Assembly: GCF_005877905.1 (NCBI RefSeq)
Contig: NZ_SWDV01000003.1
Location: forward strand, 186,001 to 250,000
DNA from: Pseudomonas nicosulfuronedens
GTDB lineage: Bacteria > Pseudomonadota > Gammaproteobacteria > Pseudomonadales > Pseudomonadaceae
Direction of reading: 5' to 3'
DNA length: 64,000 nucleotides
The notes beneath the pieces were generated by a model. That model made no database searches. It saw only the letters and a list, made by a program, of their open reading frames with translations, and was not told the DNA's origin. Every line of letters starts with the position of its first letter. Positions within the stretch are counted from its first letter, which is position 1. The translations under genes were made by a program, and so were the position numbers. This document shows, in pieces, positions 7,753 through 16,295 of the stretch.

Positions 7753-8784
7753 ATGGACTGGCGCCAGACCCGCGAGATCACCGGAGTGCAGTACCTGCTC
7801 GACAGCGCCTGCGAGGAGGGCATCGGCGTGGACGATTGCCTGGTGGGCAGCGCCATCGCCCTGGCCGACCTGCAGGCGCGTTCCGGGCGTATCCAGGCCT
7901 GGCAGGAGCTGGCGGTGATTCGTAACCTGCTGCAACGGGTCAGCCGTCCCGGTCTCGGGTTGGCGACGGGGTGGCGCTATCACCTCACCTCGCTGGGGCT
8001 GCTGGGATTCACCATGCTCGCCAGCCGTACCTTGCAGGAGGCCTTCGAAACCTTCGGGCGTTTCCAGAGCCTGGCGCTGACGCTCTGCCCGGTGAGCAGC
8101 GAAGCAGAAGCGCGCGGGCTTTGGCTGGTGTACGACGACCGGGTGTTGCCGGAGGATGCCCGCGCCTTCGTGGTGGAGCGCGGCATCGCCGGGTGCTGGC
8201 AGCTTTCCGGCGAATTGCTCCAGCGGCCCTTGCGGCCGCTGGCCATCCAATTGCGCAGTGCGGCACCGGGCGACACCTCGCCGTTCCTCGACACTTTCGG
8301 CATCGAACCGGAGTTCGATGCGCCGCGCAATGCCATGCTTTTTGCCCTGGAAGACCTGCAGGCGCCGCTGCCGCAAGCGCAGATCAGCGCCCGCGACAGC
8401 GGCGAGCAACTCTGCGAAAGCCTGTGTGGAGAGCTGGCGTTGACGCTGGCCGCCACACCCACCGCGCGGCAGGTTCAGCAACTGCTGCTGCGTGACTCCG
8501 CCAGCCTGCTCGGTGCCAGCGCGGTGGCCGAGCGGCTGGGCCTTTCCGAGCGCACGCTGCAACGCCGTCTGGCCGAGGAGGGGCAGAACCTCCAGGCGCT
8601 CAACGACGGCATCAAGCAGCGCCTCGCCGAACGTCTTCTGCGCGAATCGCGGATGGACCTGCAAGGCATAGCCCAGTGCCTGGGCTATGCCGAGGCGGCG
8701 AGTTTTTCCCGCGCTTTCCAGCGCTGGACGGGGCAGTCGCCCAGTCGTTGGAAACGTCAGTCCGGAACCCTCCCGACGCCCTGA
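7753..8784 (+). CDS. AraC-family transcriptional regulator
   Basis: A 343-residue regulator. The N-terminal two thirds correspond to the arabinose-binding-type domain of the OruR/ArgR-like AraC branch (e.g. 'LGLATGWRYHLTSLGLLGFTMLAS'). The C-terminal double HTH is clear: 'SASAVAERLGLSERTLQRRLAEEG'-type first HTH and 'IAQCLGYAEAASFSRAFQRWTGQSPSRWK' as the second. It is divergent from the dioxygenase/hydratase pair, with 123 bp between the start codons, and most likely activates that operon in response to its substrate. Confidence 0.88.
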   Translation: MDWRQTREITGVQYLLDSACEEGIGVDDCLVGSAIALADLQARSGRIQAWQELAVIRNLLQRVSRPGLGLATGWRYHLTSLGLLGFTMLASRTLQEAFETFGRFQSLALTLCPVSSEAEARGLWLVYDDRVLPEDARAFVVERGIAGCWQLSGELLQRPLRPLAIQLRSAAPGDTSPFLDTFGIEPEFDAPRNAMLFALEDLQAPLPQAQISARDSGEQLCESLCGELALTLAATPTARQVQQLLLRDSASLLGASAVAERLGLSERTLQRRLAEEGQNLQALNDGIKQRLAERLLRESRMDLQGIAQCLGYAEAASFSRAFQRWTGQSPSRWKRQSGTLPTP

Positions 8785-8953
8785 AGTCGAACCGCCCGCG
8801 ATGCCTCTGGAACGGGTGGAAGCCGCGAGATAGAGCCTTCTGGTGTGGCCGATTGCCATCGGTCACGGGCTAATTTCGCGCGCTTCCCATCCGTTGCCCT
8901 CAAGAGACGCATCGCCATTTTTCGCGAGGCGCCCGACAAGAAAAGGAGAATCC

Positions 8954-9034
8954 ATGTCCTCAGCAACCTGCCTGCGCGCGTGCCTCGGAAGGCGCGGCGC
9001 GATGACCGTCACTGCGCTGCATGGGCGGACTTGA
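8954..9034 (+). CDS. Possible small ORF / leader peptide (26 aa)
   Basis: The 347-bp gap between the AraC gene and the acylase gene contains one short frame with a strong ribosome-binding site (AAAAGGAG at 8941-8948, 5-6 bp before the ATG at 8954). It encodes 26 residues including two cysteines (ATCLRACLGRRG), with no recognised family. It ends about 100 bp before the acylase start. It may be a leader peptide, a remnant, or a chance match; I see no other feature in this gap. Confidence 0.3.
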   Translation: MSSATCLRACLGRRGAMTVTALHGRT

Positions 9035-9131
9035 GCCGCCACCCAACCCCTTGCACCGGTGGCCGCGAAAGCGGCAATGCCGCGTGCCCCTGGCCGGGCA
9101 TCCGGCCGACATCCGAGCATTGAGGGAATCA

Positions 9132-11411
9132 ATGAGCAAGACCTTCCGACTGGCCGCCGTGGCCGGCAGCCTGCTGGCTGCCGGACTGCCCGCGCTGGCC
9201 TATGGCGCCGAACTCGAGGCGCAGATCCGCTGGACCCGCTACGGCATTCCGCACATCCAGGCCAGGGACGAACTGGGCCTGGGCTACGGCATCGGTTACG
9301 CCTACGCCCGCGACAACGCCTGCCTGCTGGCCGAGGAAGTCCTCACCGCGCGGGGCGAGCGTTCGCGCTATTTCGGCGTGGATGGCAAATCTTCCGCCGG
9401 CATCGGCAACCTGCCCTCGGACTTCTTCTACACCTGGCTCAACGACAACGAGTCCCTACGCCGGATGCGCAGCGCCCAGCCGCAGCCGATCCGCGACCTG
9501 CTCGATGGCTACGCCGCCGGCTACAACCGCTGGCTGTGGGACACCCAGGCTGCCGGCACGCAGTGCGCAGGCAAGGCCTGGCTGCGCCCGCTGGAGGCCG
9601 ACGACCTGTTGCGCCTGACCCGCCGCCTGCTGGTGCAGGCCGGCGCCGGGCAGTTCGCCGAGGCGATGATGGCGGCTACACCGCCGGGGCAGGCGACCTC
9701 CTCCGTGGTCAAAGACGGCGAGGTGCTCGCCGCCATGGAGCGACGCCAGCGCTTTCACCAGAACCATGGCAGCAACGCTGTCGCCGTGGGCAGTGAGCGT
9801 TCCATGGACGGCAACGGCCTGCTGCTGGCCAACCCGCATTTCCCCTGGTTCGGCGCGCTGCGTTTCTACCAGATGCACCTGACCATTCCCGGCCAGCTCG
9901 ACGTGATGGGCGCATCCTTGCCGGGCATGCCGCTGGTGAACATCGGCTTCAGCAAGGACGTGGCCTGGAGCCACACGGTGGACACTTCCAGCCACTTCAC
10001 CCTGTACCGCCTTGACCTCGATCCGCAGGACCCGCACAGCTACCGCGTCGACGGCCAGTCGCGTCCGCTGAAGGAGATCACCCTGCGCGTTCGCGTGCTG
10101 GAGCCCAATGGCCGAGTGGGCACGCGCAGCCATACGCTGTACGAGTCCGAGTACGGCCCGTTGCTCAGCGTGCCCGGCAAATTCCCCTGGAATGGCAACG
10201 AAGCTTTCGCGGTACGCGACGCCAACCTGGGTAACGACCGCGTGCTGCAGCAGTGGTACGCCATTGATCACGCACGCAGCCTGGATGAGCTGCGTGACAG
10301 CGTGGAGCGCGTGCAGGGCATCCCGTGGGTCAACACACTGGCCACCGATGCGGCGGGCAAGGTGCTCTATCTCAACCAGTCGGTGGTGCCGTACCTGAGC
10401 CAGCAGCAACTGGCCGACTGTGTGCTCCCCGAGTTCCAGAAGCAGGGCCTGCCGGTGCTGCAGGGCGGACGCCGCGCTTGCAACTGGTCGAGCGCACCGG
10501 GCGCCCGCCACGCCGGGCTGACCCCGCCGGAGCAGATGCCTTCGCTTACGCGCGAGGACTTCGTGCAGAACTCCAACGACAGCGCCTGGATGAGCAACCC
10601 GGCGCAGCCGCTGACCGGGTTCTCGCCGCTGGTGAGCCGCGATTCGGTCCCGGTCAGCGCCCGTGCGCGCTTCGCCCTGGAGCGCTTGAAGGGCGACGGC
10701 AAGATCGGCCCGGACGACCTGCAGAAGATGGTCACCGACAACCGCGTCCACGTGGCCGACATGCTCCTCGACGATCTGTTGCAGTTGTGCAAACCGGCCC
10801 CGGCGGGCACCGAGGCGGCCTGCGCCACGCTGGGGTCGTGGGACCGCCACGTCAACCTCGACAGCAACCCGGGCTTCGCCTACTTCCAGGCCTTCGTCGC
10901 ACGCTTCCTGAAGATCGACGGCGGCTGGCGGCTGCCCTTCGATCCCAAGCTGCCCCTGGCCACGCCCTCGGGTATAGCCCTGGACAAACCTCAGGTGCGC
11001 CAGCAGGCGCAGCAAGCCCTGGTCGCCGCCGCGCAGGAGATCGATGGCCGCAAGATTCAGGCGGATGAAAAGTGGGGAGAGCTGCAGCTGACCGGTGATC
11101 AGACCAACCCCCTGGGCATCCCCGGTGGCACCGGCAACGAGGGCGTGTACAACGCCATCACCTCGGAGTGGCAGGGCGACCATTACCGCGTGCTCAGCGG
11201 CAGCAGCTACATCCAGCTGGTGGACTTCACCGCTGACGGCCCGAAGGCGCGCGGGCTGCTGGCGTTCTCGCAGTCCAGCGAACCCGGCTCGCCGCACCAT
11301 CGCGACCAGACCGAGCTGTTCGCACGGCAGCAATGGCCGGAGCTGCCGTTCACCGACGAGCAGATCAAGGCCGATCCGGAGCTGAAGGTGATGGAGTTGC
11401 GCGAGCGCTAA
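9132..11411 (+). CDS. PvdQ-like N-acyl-homoserine lactone acylase (Ntn-hydrolase, penicillin acylase family)
   Basis: A 759-residue precursor. A Sec signal peptide is visible (MSKTFRLAAVAGSLLAAGLPALAYGA region). Autocleavage is expected before S214 in 'HGSNAVAV', making S214 the N-terminal nucleophile of the beta chain. Counting from it, the PvdQ catalytic positions beta-His23, beta-Val70 and beta-Asn269 fall exactly on H236 ('NPHF'), V283 ('SHTVD') and N482 ('QNSNDSAW'). PvdQ matures pyoverdine by removing a fatty acyl chain and degrades long-chain acyl-homoserine lactones in the periplasm. There are no pyoverdine genes here, so quorum quenching or another amidase role is possible; HacB is the main alternative. 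The ATG at 9132 follows a GAGG element. Confidence 0.85.
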   Translation: MSKTFRLAAVAGSLLAAGLPALAYGAELEAQIRWTRYGIPHIQARDELGLGYGIGYAYARDNACLLAEEVLTARGERSRYFGVDGKSSAGIGNLPSDFFYTWLNDNESLRRMRSAQPQPIRDLLDGYAAGYNRWLWDTQAAGTQCAGKAWLRPLEADDLLRLTRRLLVQAGAGQFAEAMMAATPPGQATSSVVKDGEVLAAMERRQRFHQNHGSNAVAVGSERSMDGNGLLLANPHFPWFGALRFYQMHLTIPGQLDVMGASLPGMPLVNIGFSKDVAWSHTVDTSSHFTLYRLDLDPQDPHSYRVDGQSRPLKEITLRVRVLEPNGRVGTRSHTLYESEYGPLLSVPGKFPWNGNEAFAVRDANLGNDRVLQQWYAIDHARSLDELRDSVERVQGIPWVNTLATDAAGKVLYLNQSVVPYLSQQQLADCVLPEFQKQGLPVLQGGRRACNWSSAPGARHAGLTPPEQMPSLTREDFVQNSNDSAWMSNPAQPLTGFSPLVSRDSVPVSARARFALERLKGDGKIGPDDLQKMVTDNRVHVADMLLDDLLQLCKPAPAGTEAACATLGSWDRHVNLDSNPGFAYFQAFVARFLKIDGGWRLPFDPKLPLATPSGIALDKPQVRQQAQQALVAAAQEIDGRKIQADEKWGELQLTGDQTNPLGIPGGTGNEGVYNAITSEWQGDHYRVLSGSSYIQLVDFTADGPKARGLLAFSQSSEPGSPHHRDQTELFARQQWPELPFTDEQIKADPELKVMELRER

Positions 11412-11438
11412 GGTGAGCTTCCGCAGCGGAGGCTTTTC

Positions 11439-11515
11439 GTAGGAGCGAGCTTGCTCGCGAACGGTACTTTCCGGCGGCTCGGAATCGTGCGGTTCGCGAG
11501 CAAGCTCGCTCCTAC
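11439..11515. repeat. REPIN, family A copy 2
   Basis: Inverted pair of the GTAGGAGCGAGCTTGCTCGCGAA unit with its reverse complement ending CTCGCTCCTAC. Lies between the acylase stop and the PPK2 gene, and could stabilise the acylase mRNA 3' end. Confidence 0.85.
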
Positions 11516-11604
11516 AAGGGAAGTCCGGCGCTGTCGGCTGTCACCAGCCTGACACCGAGCACCCCTAGTCTGGCGGCAAAGCCCCTGAAGCGTAGGCCGC
11601 CGCC

Positions 11605-12543
11605 ATGCCCCTGACCAATGAATCCGTGATCCGCCGCATCCACCGTGAACTGCTCGACCACAGCGATGAAGAGCTGGAACTGGAGCTGCTGGAAGATGTG
11701 CGCAACCTCGACGAGTTGTTCGACGAGCACGCCGATGTCGACGAGGAAAAGCTCGCCCGCCGTCGTTACTTCAGCGAGCTGTTCCGCCTGCAGGGCGAAC
11801 TGGTGAAGTTGCAGAGCTGGGTGGTGAAGACCGGCCACAAGGTGGTCATCCTCTTCGAAGGCCGCGATGCCGCGGGCAAGGGCGGGGTGATCAAGCGCAT
11901 CACCCAGCGCCTGAATCCGCGTGTCTGCCGTGTCGCCGCGCTGCCCGCGCCGAACGACCGCGAGCAGACCCAGTGGTATTTCCAGCGCTACGTCTCGCAC
12001 CTGCCGGCGGCGGGGGAGATCGTGCTGTTCGACCGCAGCTGGTACAACCGCGCTGGGGTCGAGCGGGTGATGGGGTTCTGCAACGACGAGCAATACGAGG
12101 AGTTCTTCCGCAGCGTGCCGGAGTTCGAACGCATGCTGGCGCGCTCGGGCATCCAACTGATCAAGTACTGGTTCTCCATCTCCGACGATGAGCAGCACCT
12201 GCGCTTCCTCAGCCGCATCCACGACCCGCTCAAGCAGTGGAAGCTCAGCCCGATGGACCTGGAGTCGCGCCGCCGCTGGGAGGCCTACACCAAGGCCAAG
12301 GAAATCATGCTCGAGCGTACCCACATCCCCGAGGCGCCCTGGTGGGTGGTGCAGGCCGACGACAAGAAGCGTGCGCGGCTGAACTGCATCAGCCATCTGC
12401 TGAATCTGATTCCCTACGAGGACGTCGAGCACCCGGCGGTGATCCTGCCTGCACGCCAACGCCACGAGGATTACTCGCGTACGCCGACGCCGCAGCAGGG
12501 CCGGCGCATAACCTGTTCCAGGTTATGCGCCCTACGTTTCTGA
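11605..12543 (+). CDS. ppk2: Polyphosphate kinase 2 (PPK2), C-terminus altered by an inverted repeat
   Basis: A 312-residue single-domain PPK2, which transfers phosphate between polyphosphate and nucleotides (class assignment by sequence only). Walker A is at residues 85-94 (EGRDAAGKGG) and Walker B around D143 (LFDRSWYNRAG). The conserved tail 'LIPYED...ERQRHEDY.R'-type region is present, but the last 13 residues (300-312, RRITCSRLCALRF) are encoded by a 27-bp perfect-armed inverted repeat (12504-12530) rather than by the tyrosine-ending tail usual in the family. A REPIN follows immediately. The phosphate transporter gene downstream fits a phosphate/polyphosphate role. Confidence 0.9.
   Translation: MPLTNESVIRRIHRELLDHSDEELELELLEDVRNLDELFDEHADVDEEKLARRRYFSELFRLQGELVKLQSWVVKTGHKVVILFEGRDAAGKGGVIKRITQRLNPRVCRVAALPAPNDREQTQWYFQRYVSHLPAAGEIVLFDRSWYNRAGVERVMGFCNDEQYEEFFRSVPEFERMLARSGIQLIKYWFSISDDEQHLRFLSRIHDPLKQWKLSPMDLESRRRWEAYTKAKEIMLERTHIPEAPWWVVQADDKKRARLNCISHLLNLIPYEDVEHPAVILPARQRHEDYSRTPTPQQGRRITCSRLCALRF
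12504..12530. repeat. Inverted repeat overlapping the PPK2 3' end
   Basis: GCGCATAACCTG (12504-12515), loop TTC, CAGGTTATGCGC (12519-12530): twelve perfectly paired positions inside the last codons of ppk2. It looks like an intergenic REP-type element that has been captured by the reading frame. As RNA it may also act as a 3' stem-loop. Only one copy occurs in this window. Confidence 0.7.
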
Positions 12544-12565
12544 GGCTCGTAGCGCAACGATTTTC

Positions 12566-12639
12566 GTAGGAGCGAGCAAGCTCGCGAACCTGGCCGATTG
12601 TCGCGGCGTCAGGCGGTTCGCGAGCAAGCTCGCTCCTAC
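12566..12639. repeat. REPIN, family A copy 3 (left arm variant)
   Basis: Same unit as the other family A copies, but the left arm reads GCGAGCAAGCTCGC in place of GCGAGCTTGCTCGC, so the central bases of that arm's loop are inverted. The right arm is canonical. Lies between ppk2 and the PiT transporter gene. Confidence 0.85.
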
Positions 12640-12723
12640 AAGGGGCGGCCTCTGCATGGAGACATAACTTGTAACATTCCCCGCCGATCATGACTGGGAC
12701 ATCCCTCCACGCGGACTCCCAGC

Positions 12724-14337
12724 ATGACCACCGATACCCTGGCCGCCGGCGATCTTCCCGTCGCCGAAGAACGGCCCCATCTGGAACGCAAGCCCGGCCG
12801 CATTACCGCCTTCATCTTCTTCGCCGTGCTCGCCGTCGGCCTGCTGTTCTCGGCCTGGAGCCTGGTGCGCGACGTCGATGACGTCACCACCACGGTTACC
12901 ACCTGGACGCCGTTCCTGCTGCTCGGGGTCGCCCTGTTCATCGCCCTGGGCTTCGAGTTCGTCAACGGCTTCCACGATACCGCCAACGCGGTGGCCACCG
13001 TCATCTATACCCACTCGCTGCCGCCGCACTTCGCGGTGGTTTGGTCGGGCTGCTTCAACTTTCTCGGCGTGCTGCTCTCCAGCGGCGCGGTGGCCTTCGG
13101 CATCATCGCCCTGCTGCCGGTGGAGCTGATCCTGCAGGTCGGCTCCTCGGCCGGCTTCGCCATGGTCTTCGCGTTGCTGATCGCCGCCATCCTGTGGAAC
13201 CTCGGCACCTGGTGGCTGGGCCTGCCGGCATCGTCCTCGCATACCCTGATCGGCTCGATCATCGGCGTCGGCATCGCCAATGCACTGATGCACGGCCGCG
13301 ATGGCACCAGCGGCGTCGACTGGGCGCAGGCGACCAAGGTCGGCTATTCGCTGCTGCTCTCGCCGCTGATCGGCTTCGTCTGCGCCGCGCTCCTGCTGCT
13401 GGCGCTGCGCCTGCTGGTGAAGAACCGCGCGCTGTACAGGGCGCCGAAGGGCAAGACCCCGCCGCCGTGGTGGATTCGCGGCCTGCTGATCCTCACCTGC
13501 ACCGGTGTGTCGTTCGCCCACGGTTCCAACGACGGGCAGAAGGGCATGGGCCTGATCATGTTGATCCTGGTCGGCACCCTGCCGATGGCCTACGCGCTGA
13601 ACCGCACCATGCCGGCGGACCAGACCGTGCAATTCGTCGCGGTCGCCGAAGTCACCCAGCAGGCGCTGGTTCGCGCCGCGCCGCAGGCGGCTCCGGCTGA
13701 TCCGCGTGCGGTGCTGTCGGAATATGTGCGCACCAAGGAAGCCAAGCCGGAGCTGATCCCGTCCCTGGCGGCGCTGACCGGCGCCATCGGCGCGGAAGTG
13801 AAGGGCTACGGCAGCCTGGCTCGCGTGCCGGCCGAAGCCATGGGCAACGTGCGGAACGACATGTACCTGACCAGCGAGGCGATCCGCCTGATGGACAAGG
13901 ACAAGGTCGGCAACTTCGACGCGGACACCAGCAGCAAGCTGGCCGCGTTCAAGGGCAAGATCGACGAGTCGACCCGCTTCATCCCGCTCTGGGTGAAGGT
14001 CGCCGTGGCCATCGCTCTCGGCCTGGGCACCATGGTCGGCTGGAAGCGCATCGTGGTCACCGTCGGCGAGAAGATCGGCAAGACCCACCTGACCTATGCC
14101 CAGGGCGCCTCGGCGGAGCTGGTGGCGATGATGACCATCGGTGCGGCGGACATGTATGGGTTGCCGGTGTCGACGACCCACGTGTTGTCCTCGGGTGTGG
14201 CCGGCACCATGGCCGCCAACGGCTCGGGCCTGCAGATGCGCACGATCCGCAACCTGCTGATGGCCTGGGTGCTGACCCTGCCAGCGGCCATCGTGCTCTC
14301 CGCTTCGCTGTACTGGCTGTTCACCCATCTGTTCTGA
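12724..14337 (+). CDS. pitA: PiT-family inorganic phosphate transporter
   Basis: A 537-residue membrane protein with the two PHO-4/PiT signature repeats: 'FEFVNGFHDTANAVATVIYT' near residue 80 and, in the second half, 'MTIGAADMYGLPVSTTHVLSSG', together with 'GVSFAHGSNDGQKGMG'. The long hydrophilic central insertion (about residues 290-410) is typical of PiT proteins. It imports metal-phosphate by proton symport. Downstream of ppk2 with a REPIN between them; a rho-independent terminator follows. The symbol is by family resemblance. Confidence 0.9.
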   Translation: MTTDTLAAGDLPVAEERPHLERKPGRITAFIFFAVLAVGLLFSAWSLVRDVDDVTTTVTTWTPFLLLGVALFIALGFEFVNGFHDTANAVATVIYTHSLPPHFAVVWSGCFNFLGVLLSSGAVAFGIIALLPVELILQVGSSAGFAMVFALLIAAILWNLGTWWLGLPASSSHTLIGSIIGVGIANALMHGRDGTSGVDWAQATKVGYSLLLSPLIGFVCAALLLLALRLLVKNRALYRAPKGKTPPPWWIRGLLILTCTGVSFAHGSNDGQKGMGLIMLILVGTLPMAYALNRTMPADQTVQFVAVAEVTQQALVRAAPQAAPADPRAVLSEYVRTKEAKPELIPSLAALTGAIGAEVKGYGSLARVPAEAMGNVRNDMYLTSEAIRLMDKDKVGNFDADTSSKLAAFKGKIDESTRFIPLWVKVAVAIALGLGTMVGWKRIVVTVGEKIGKTHLTYAQGASAELVAMMTIGAADMYGLPVSTTHVLSSGVAGTMAANGSGLQMRTIRNLLMAWVLTLPAAIVLSASLYWLFTHLF

Positions 14338-14353
14338 TTGTCGTGGGTGAAGT

Positions 14354-14386
14354 GAAAACGCCGCTCCCCGGAGCGGCGTTTTCATT
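14354..14386 (+). terminator. Rho-independent terminator after the PiT gene
   Basis: GAAAACGCCGCTCC (14354-14367) pairs with GGAGCGGCGTTTTC (14370-14383), a strong GC stem with an A/U-rich base and short T-run, 16 bp after the stop codon. Its symmetry allows action in both directions. Confidence 0.85.
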
Positions 14387-14432
14387 CTGCGCATCCGTAC
14401 GTGCGCGCACCATTTTCCCGGCGTGGGCCTTT

Positions 14433-14513
14433 GTAGGATGGGTAGAGCGCAGCGATACCCATGCTGTCGGCGCACGGAATCGATGGGTATCGCTGCGCTC
14501 CACGCCATCCTAC
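14433..14513. repeat. REPIN, family B copy 2
   Basis: Inverted pair GTAGGATGGGTAGAGCGCAG...CTGCGCTCCACGCCATCCTAC. It fills the middle of the 330-bp gap between the PiT gene and the glutamine-synthetase-like gene; the rest of the gap holds the terminator above and presumably a promoter I cannot place. Confidence 0.85.
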
Positions 14514-14667
14514 GGCGTGCTCATCCCGTTACTCCGCTCGGTGGCTTTAGCAACGGCCCCATTCTGGCCCGCTTGAAATATTGAACGCGTGGTGCGTATT
14601 TTGTACGGGCTCGCGCACCTCGCGCGGCGTCCTGTGACAAGGACAAGAAGAACAAGGATAAGAAGTC

Positions 14668-16008
14668 ATGAGTAGCGATCTAGCGAACCCGCTCGCCGAA
14701 CGCCTGGCTGGAGTGGAAGAGATCGAGTGCGTCACCCCCGACCTCAACGGGGTGCCGCGTGGCAAGGTGATGACCGGCGAGGGCTTCCTCACCGGGCGCC
14801 GGCTGCAACTGGCGCGCGGCGTGCTGCTGCAGTGCATCATGGGCGGCTACCCGGCCGCGAAGTTCTACGGCAGCGACGACGGCGACCTCGCCCTGATCGC
14901 CGAGCCGACCCAGATTCACCGCCTGCCCTGGAGCGACGAGCCCCGCGCCTTCGCCATCTGTGATGCGGTGGAGCTCGACGGCAAGCCCTCCGGCCTGTCC
15001 ACCCGTGGCCTGCTCAAGCAGGTCGTCGCGCGCTACGCCGAGCGCGGCTGGAGCCCGGTGGTGGCGACCGAGCTGGAATTCTTCGTTTTCGCCCCAAACC
15101 CCGACGCCAACGAAGCCTTCCAGGCGCCGCTCGGCCTCGACGGCCGCCGTGAGCTCGGTCACTCGGCCTTCAGCGTGTCCTCCAACAACGGCCTGCGCCC
15201 GTTCTTCCAGGACGTTTACCGCTGCATGGAAGCGGTGGGGCTGGAGCGCGACACCTTCATGCACGAGATGGGTACCACTCAGTTCGAGATCAACTTCCTG
15301 CATGGCGACCCGGTGCTGCTGGCCGACCAGACCTTCCTGTTCAAGCACCTGCTCAAGGAGGTCGCGCTCAAGCACGGGCTGATCGTGGTGTGCATGGCCA
15401 AGCCGCTGGCGCACACGCCGGGCAGTTCGATGCACATCCACCAGAGCGTGGTCGACGGCGAAGGCCGCAATATCTTCACCGATGCCAACGGTGATGCCAC
15501 GCCATTCTTCCGCCACTTCATCGGCGGCCAGCAGGCCTGCCTGGCGGATTTCACCCTGCTGTTCGCGCCGAACGTGAATTCCTTCCAGCGCCTGTGCCAT
15601 CCGTACGCGTCGCCGAACAATGCCTGCTGGTCCCATGACAACCGTGCCGCAGGCCTGCGCATTCCGGCCAGTGCACCGGTAGCCCGTCGTGTGGAAAACC
15701 GTCTGGCCGGTGCCGATGCCAACCCTTACCTGGCCATCGCCGCCAGCCTCGCTGCCGGCCTGCATGGCATCGAGCAGGGTCTTGAGCCCACTGCGCCGAT
15801 CCAGGGTGAGTTCGAGGTGCCGGACGAGCTGCTACTGCCCTGCACGATGTACGACGCGATGCAGCGCCTGAAACGCAGCGAACTGGCCCGCGAGGTGTTC
15901 GGCAACGAGTTCATCGACGGCTACTGCGCGACCAAGTCCATGGAGCTGACCAGCTTCTTCGACGAAATCACCCCGTGGGAGCGCCGCGTACTCGCTGCCC
16001 AGGCCTGA
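14668..16008 (+). CDS. Glutamine synthetase-family enzyme, probable glutamate-polyamine ligase
   Basis: A 446-residue member of the type I glutamine synthetase fold. Catalytic-domain signatures are present: 'ELEFFVFAPNP' (glutamate/metal-binding ELEF), 'GTTQFEINFLHGDP', 'GSSMHIHQSVVDGEGRNIF' (the HxH loop) and 'NRAAGLRIPA'. The pattern and length match the gamma-glutamylpolyamine synthetases (PuuA/PauA/SpuI) that attach glutamate to putrescine or spermidine in Pseudomonas polyamine catabolism, rather than GlnA. No other polyamine genes are adjacent here, so the acceptor amine is inferred. The ATG at 14668 is preceded by an AAGGATAAGAAG purine tract. Confidence 0.82.
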   Translation: MSSDLANPLAERLAGVEEIECVTPDLNGVPRGKVMTGEGFLTGRRLQLARGVLLQCIMGGYPAAKFYGSDDGDLALIAEPTQIHRLPWSDEPRAFAICDAVELDGKPSGLSTRGLLKQVVARYAERGWSPVVATELEFFVFAPNPDANEAFQAPLGLDGRRELGHSAFSVSSNNGLRPFFQDVYRCMEAVGLERDTFMHEMGTTQFEINFLHGDPVLLADQTFLFKHLLKEVALKHGLIVVCMAKPLAHTPGSSMHIHQSVVDGEGRNIFTDANGDATPFFRHFIGGQQACLADFTLLFAPNVNSFQRLCHPYASPNNACWSHDNRAAGLRIPASAPVARRVENRLAGADANPYLAIAASLAAGLHGIEQGLEPTAPIQGEFEVPDELLLPCTMYDAMQRLKRSELAREVFGNEFIDGYCATKSMELTSFFDEITPWERRVLAAQA

Positions 16009-16295
16009 TGCCTGGAGCCTGATGTCAAGGTCCTGAGTCGCGTGCCCGCCGACACAGCTGCGGCGAAAGTCTGATGCAGCTGTGATCGGCGGCCATTTCC
16101 AGACGATCTTCCGGCCATCCTCGTACATCCGGCCGATATCCTTCGAAACGCCCCGCTTGACCGCGTGCGACGCCCGCAATTCCAGGCCCGGCAGGCCTCT
16201 CGACGCGCCGGTTGGCAGCCTCTACTGTGTCACGGCAAGTCCCGCTTTCCGCTTCCCGGACATTGTGCCGGGGTTGTCCTGGACCAGGAGGTCCA

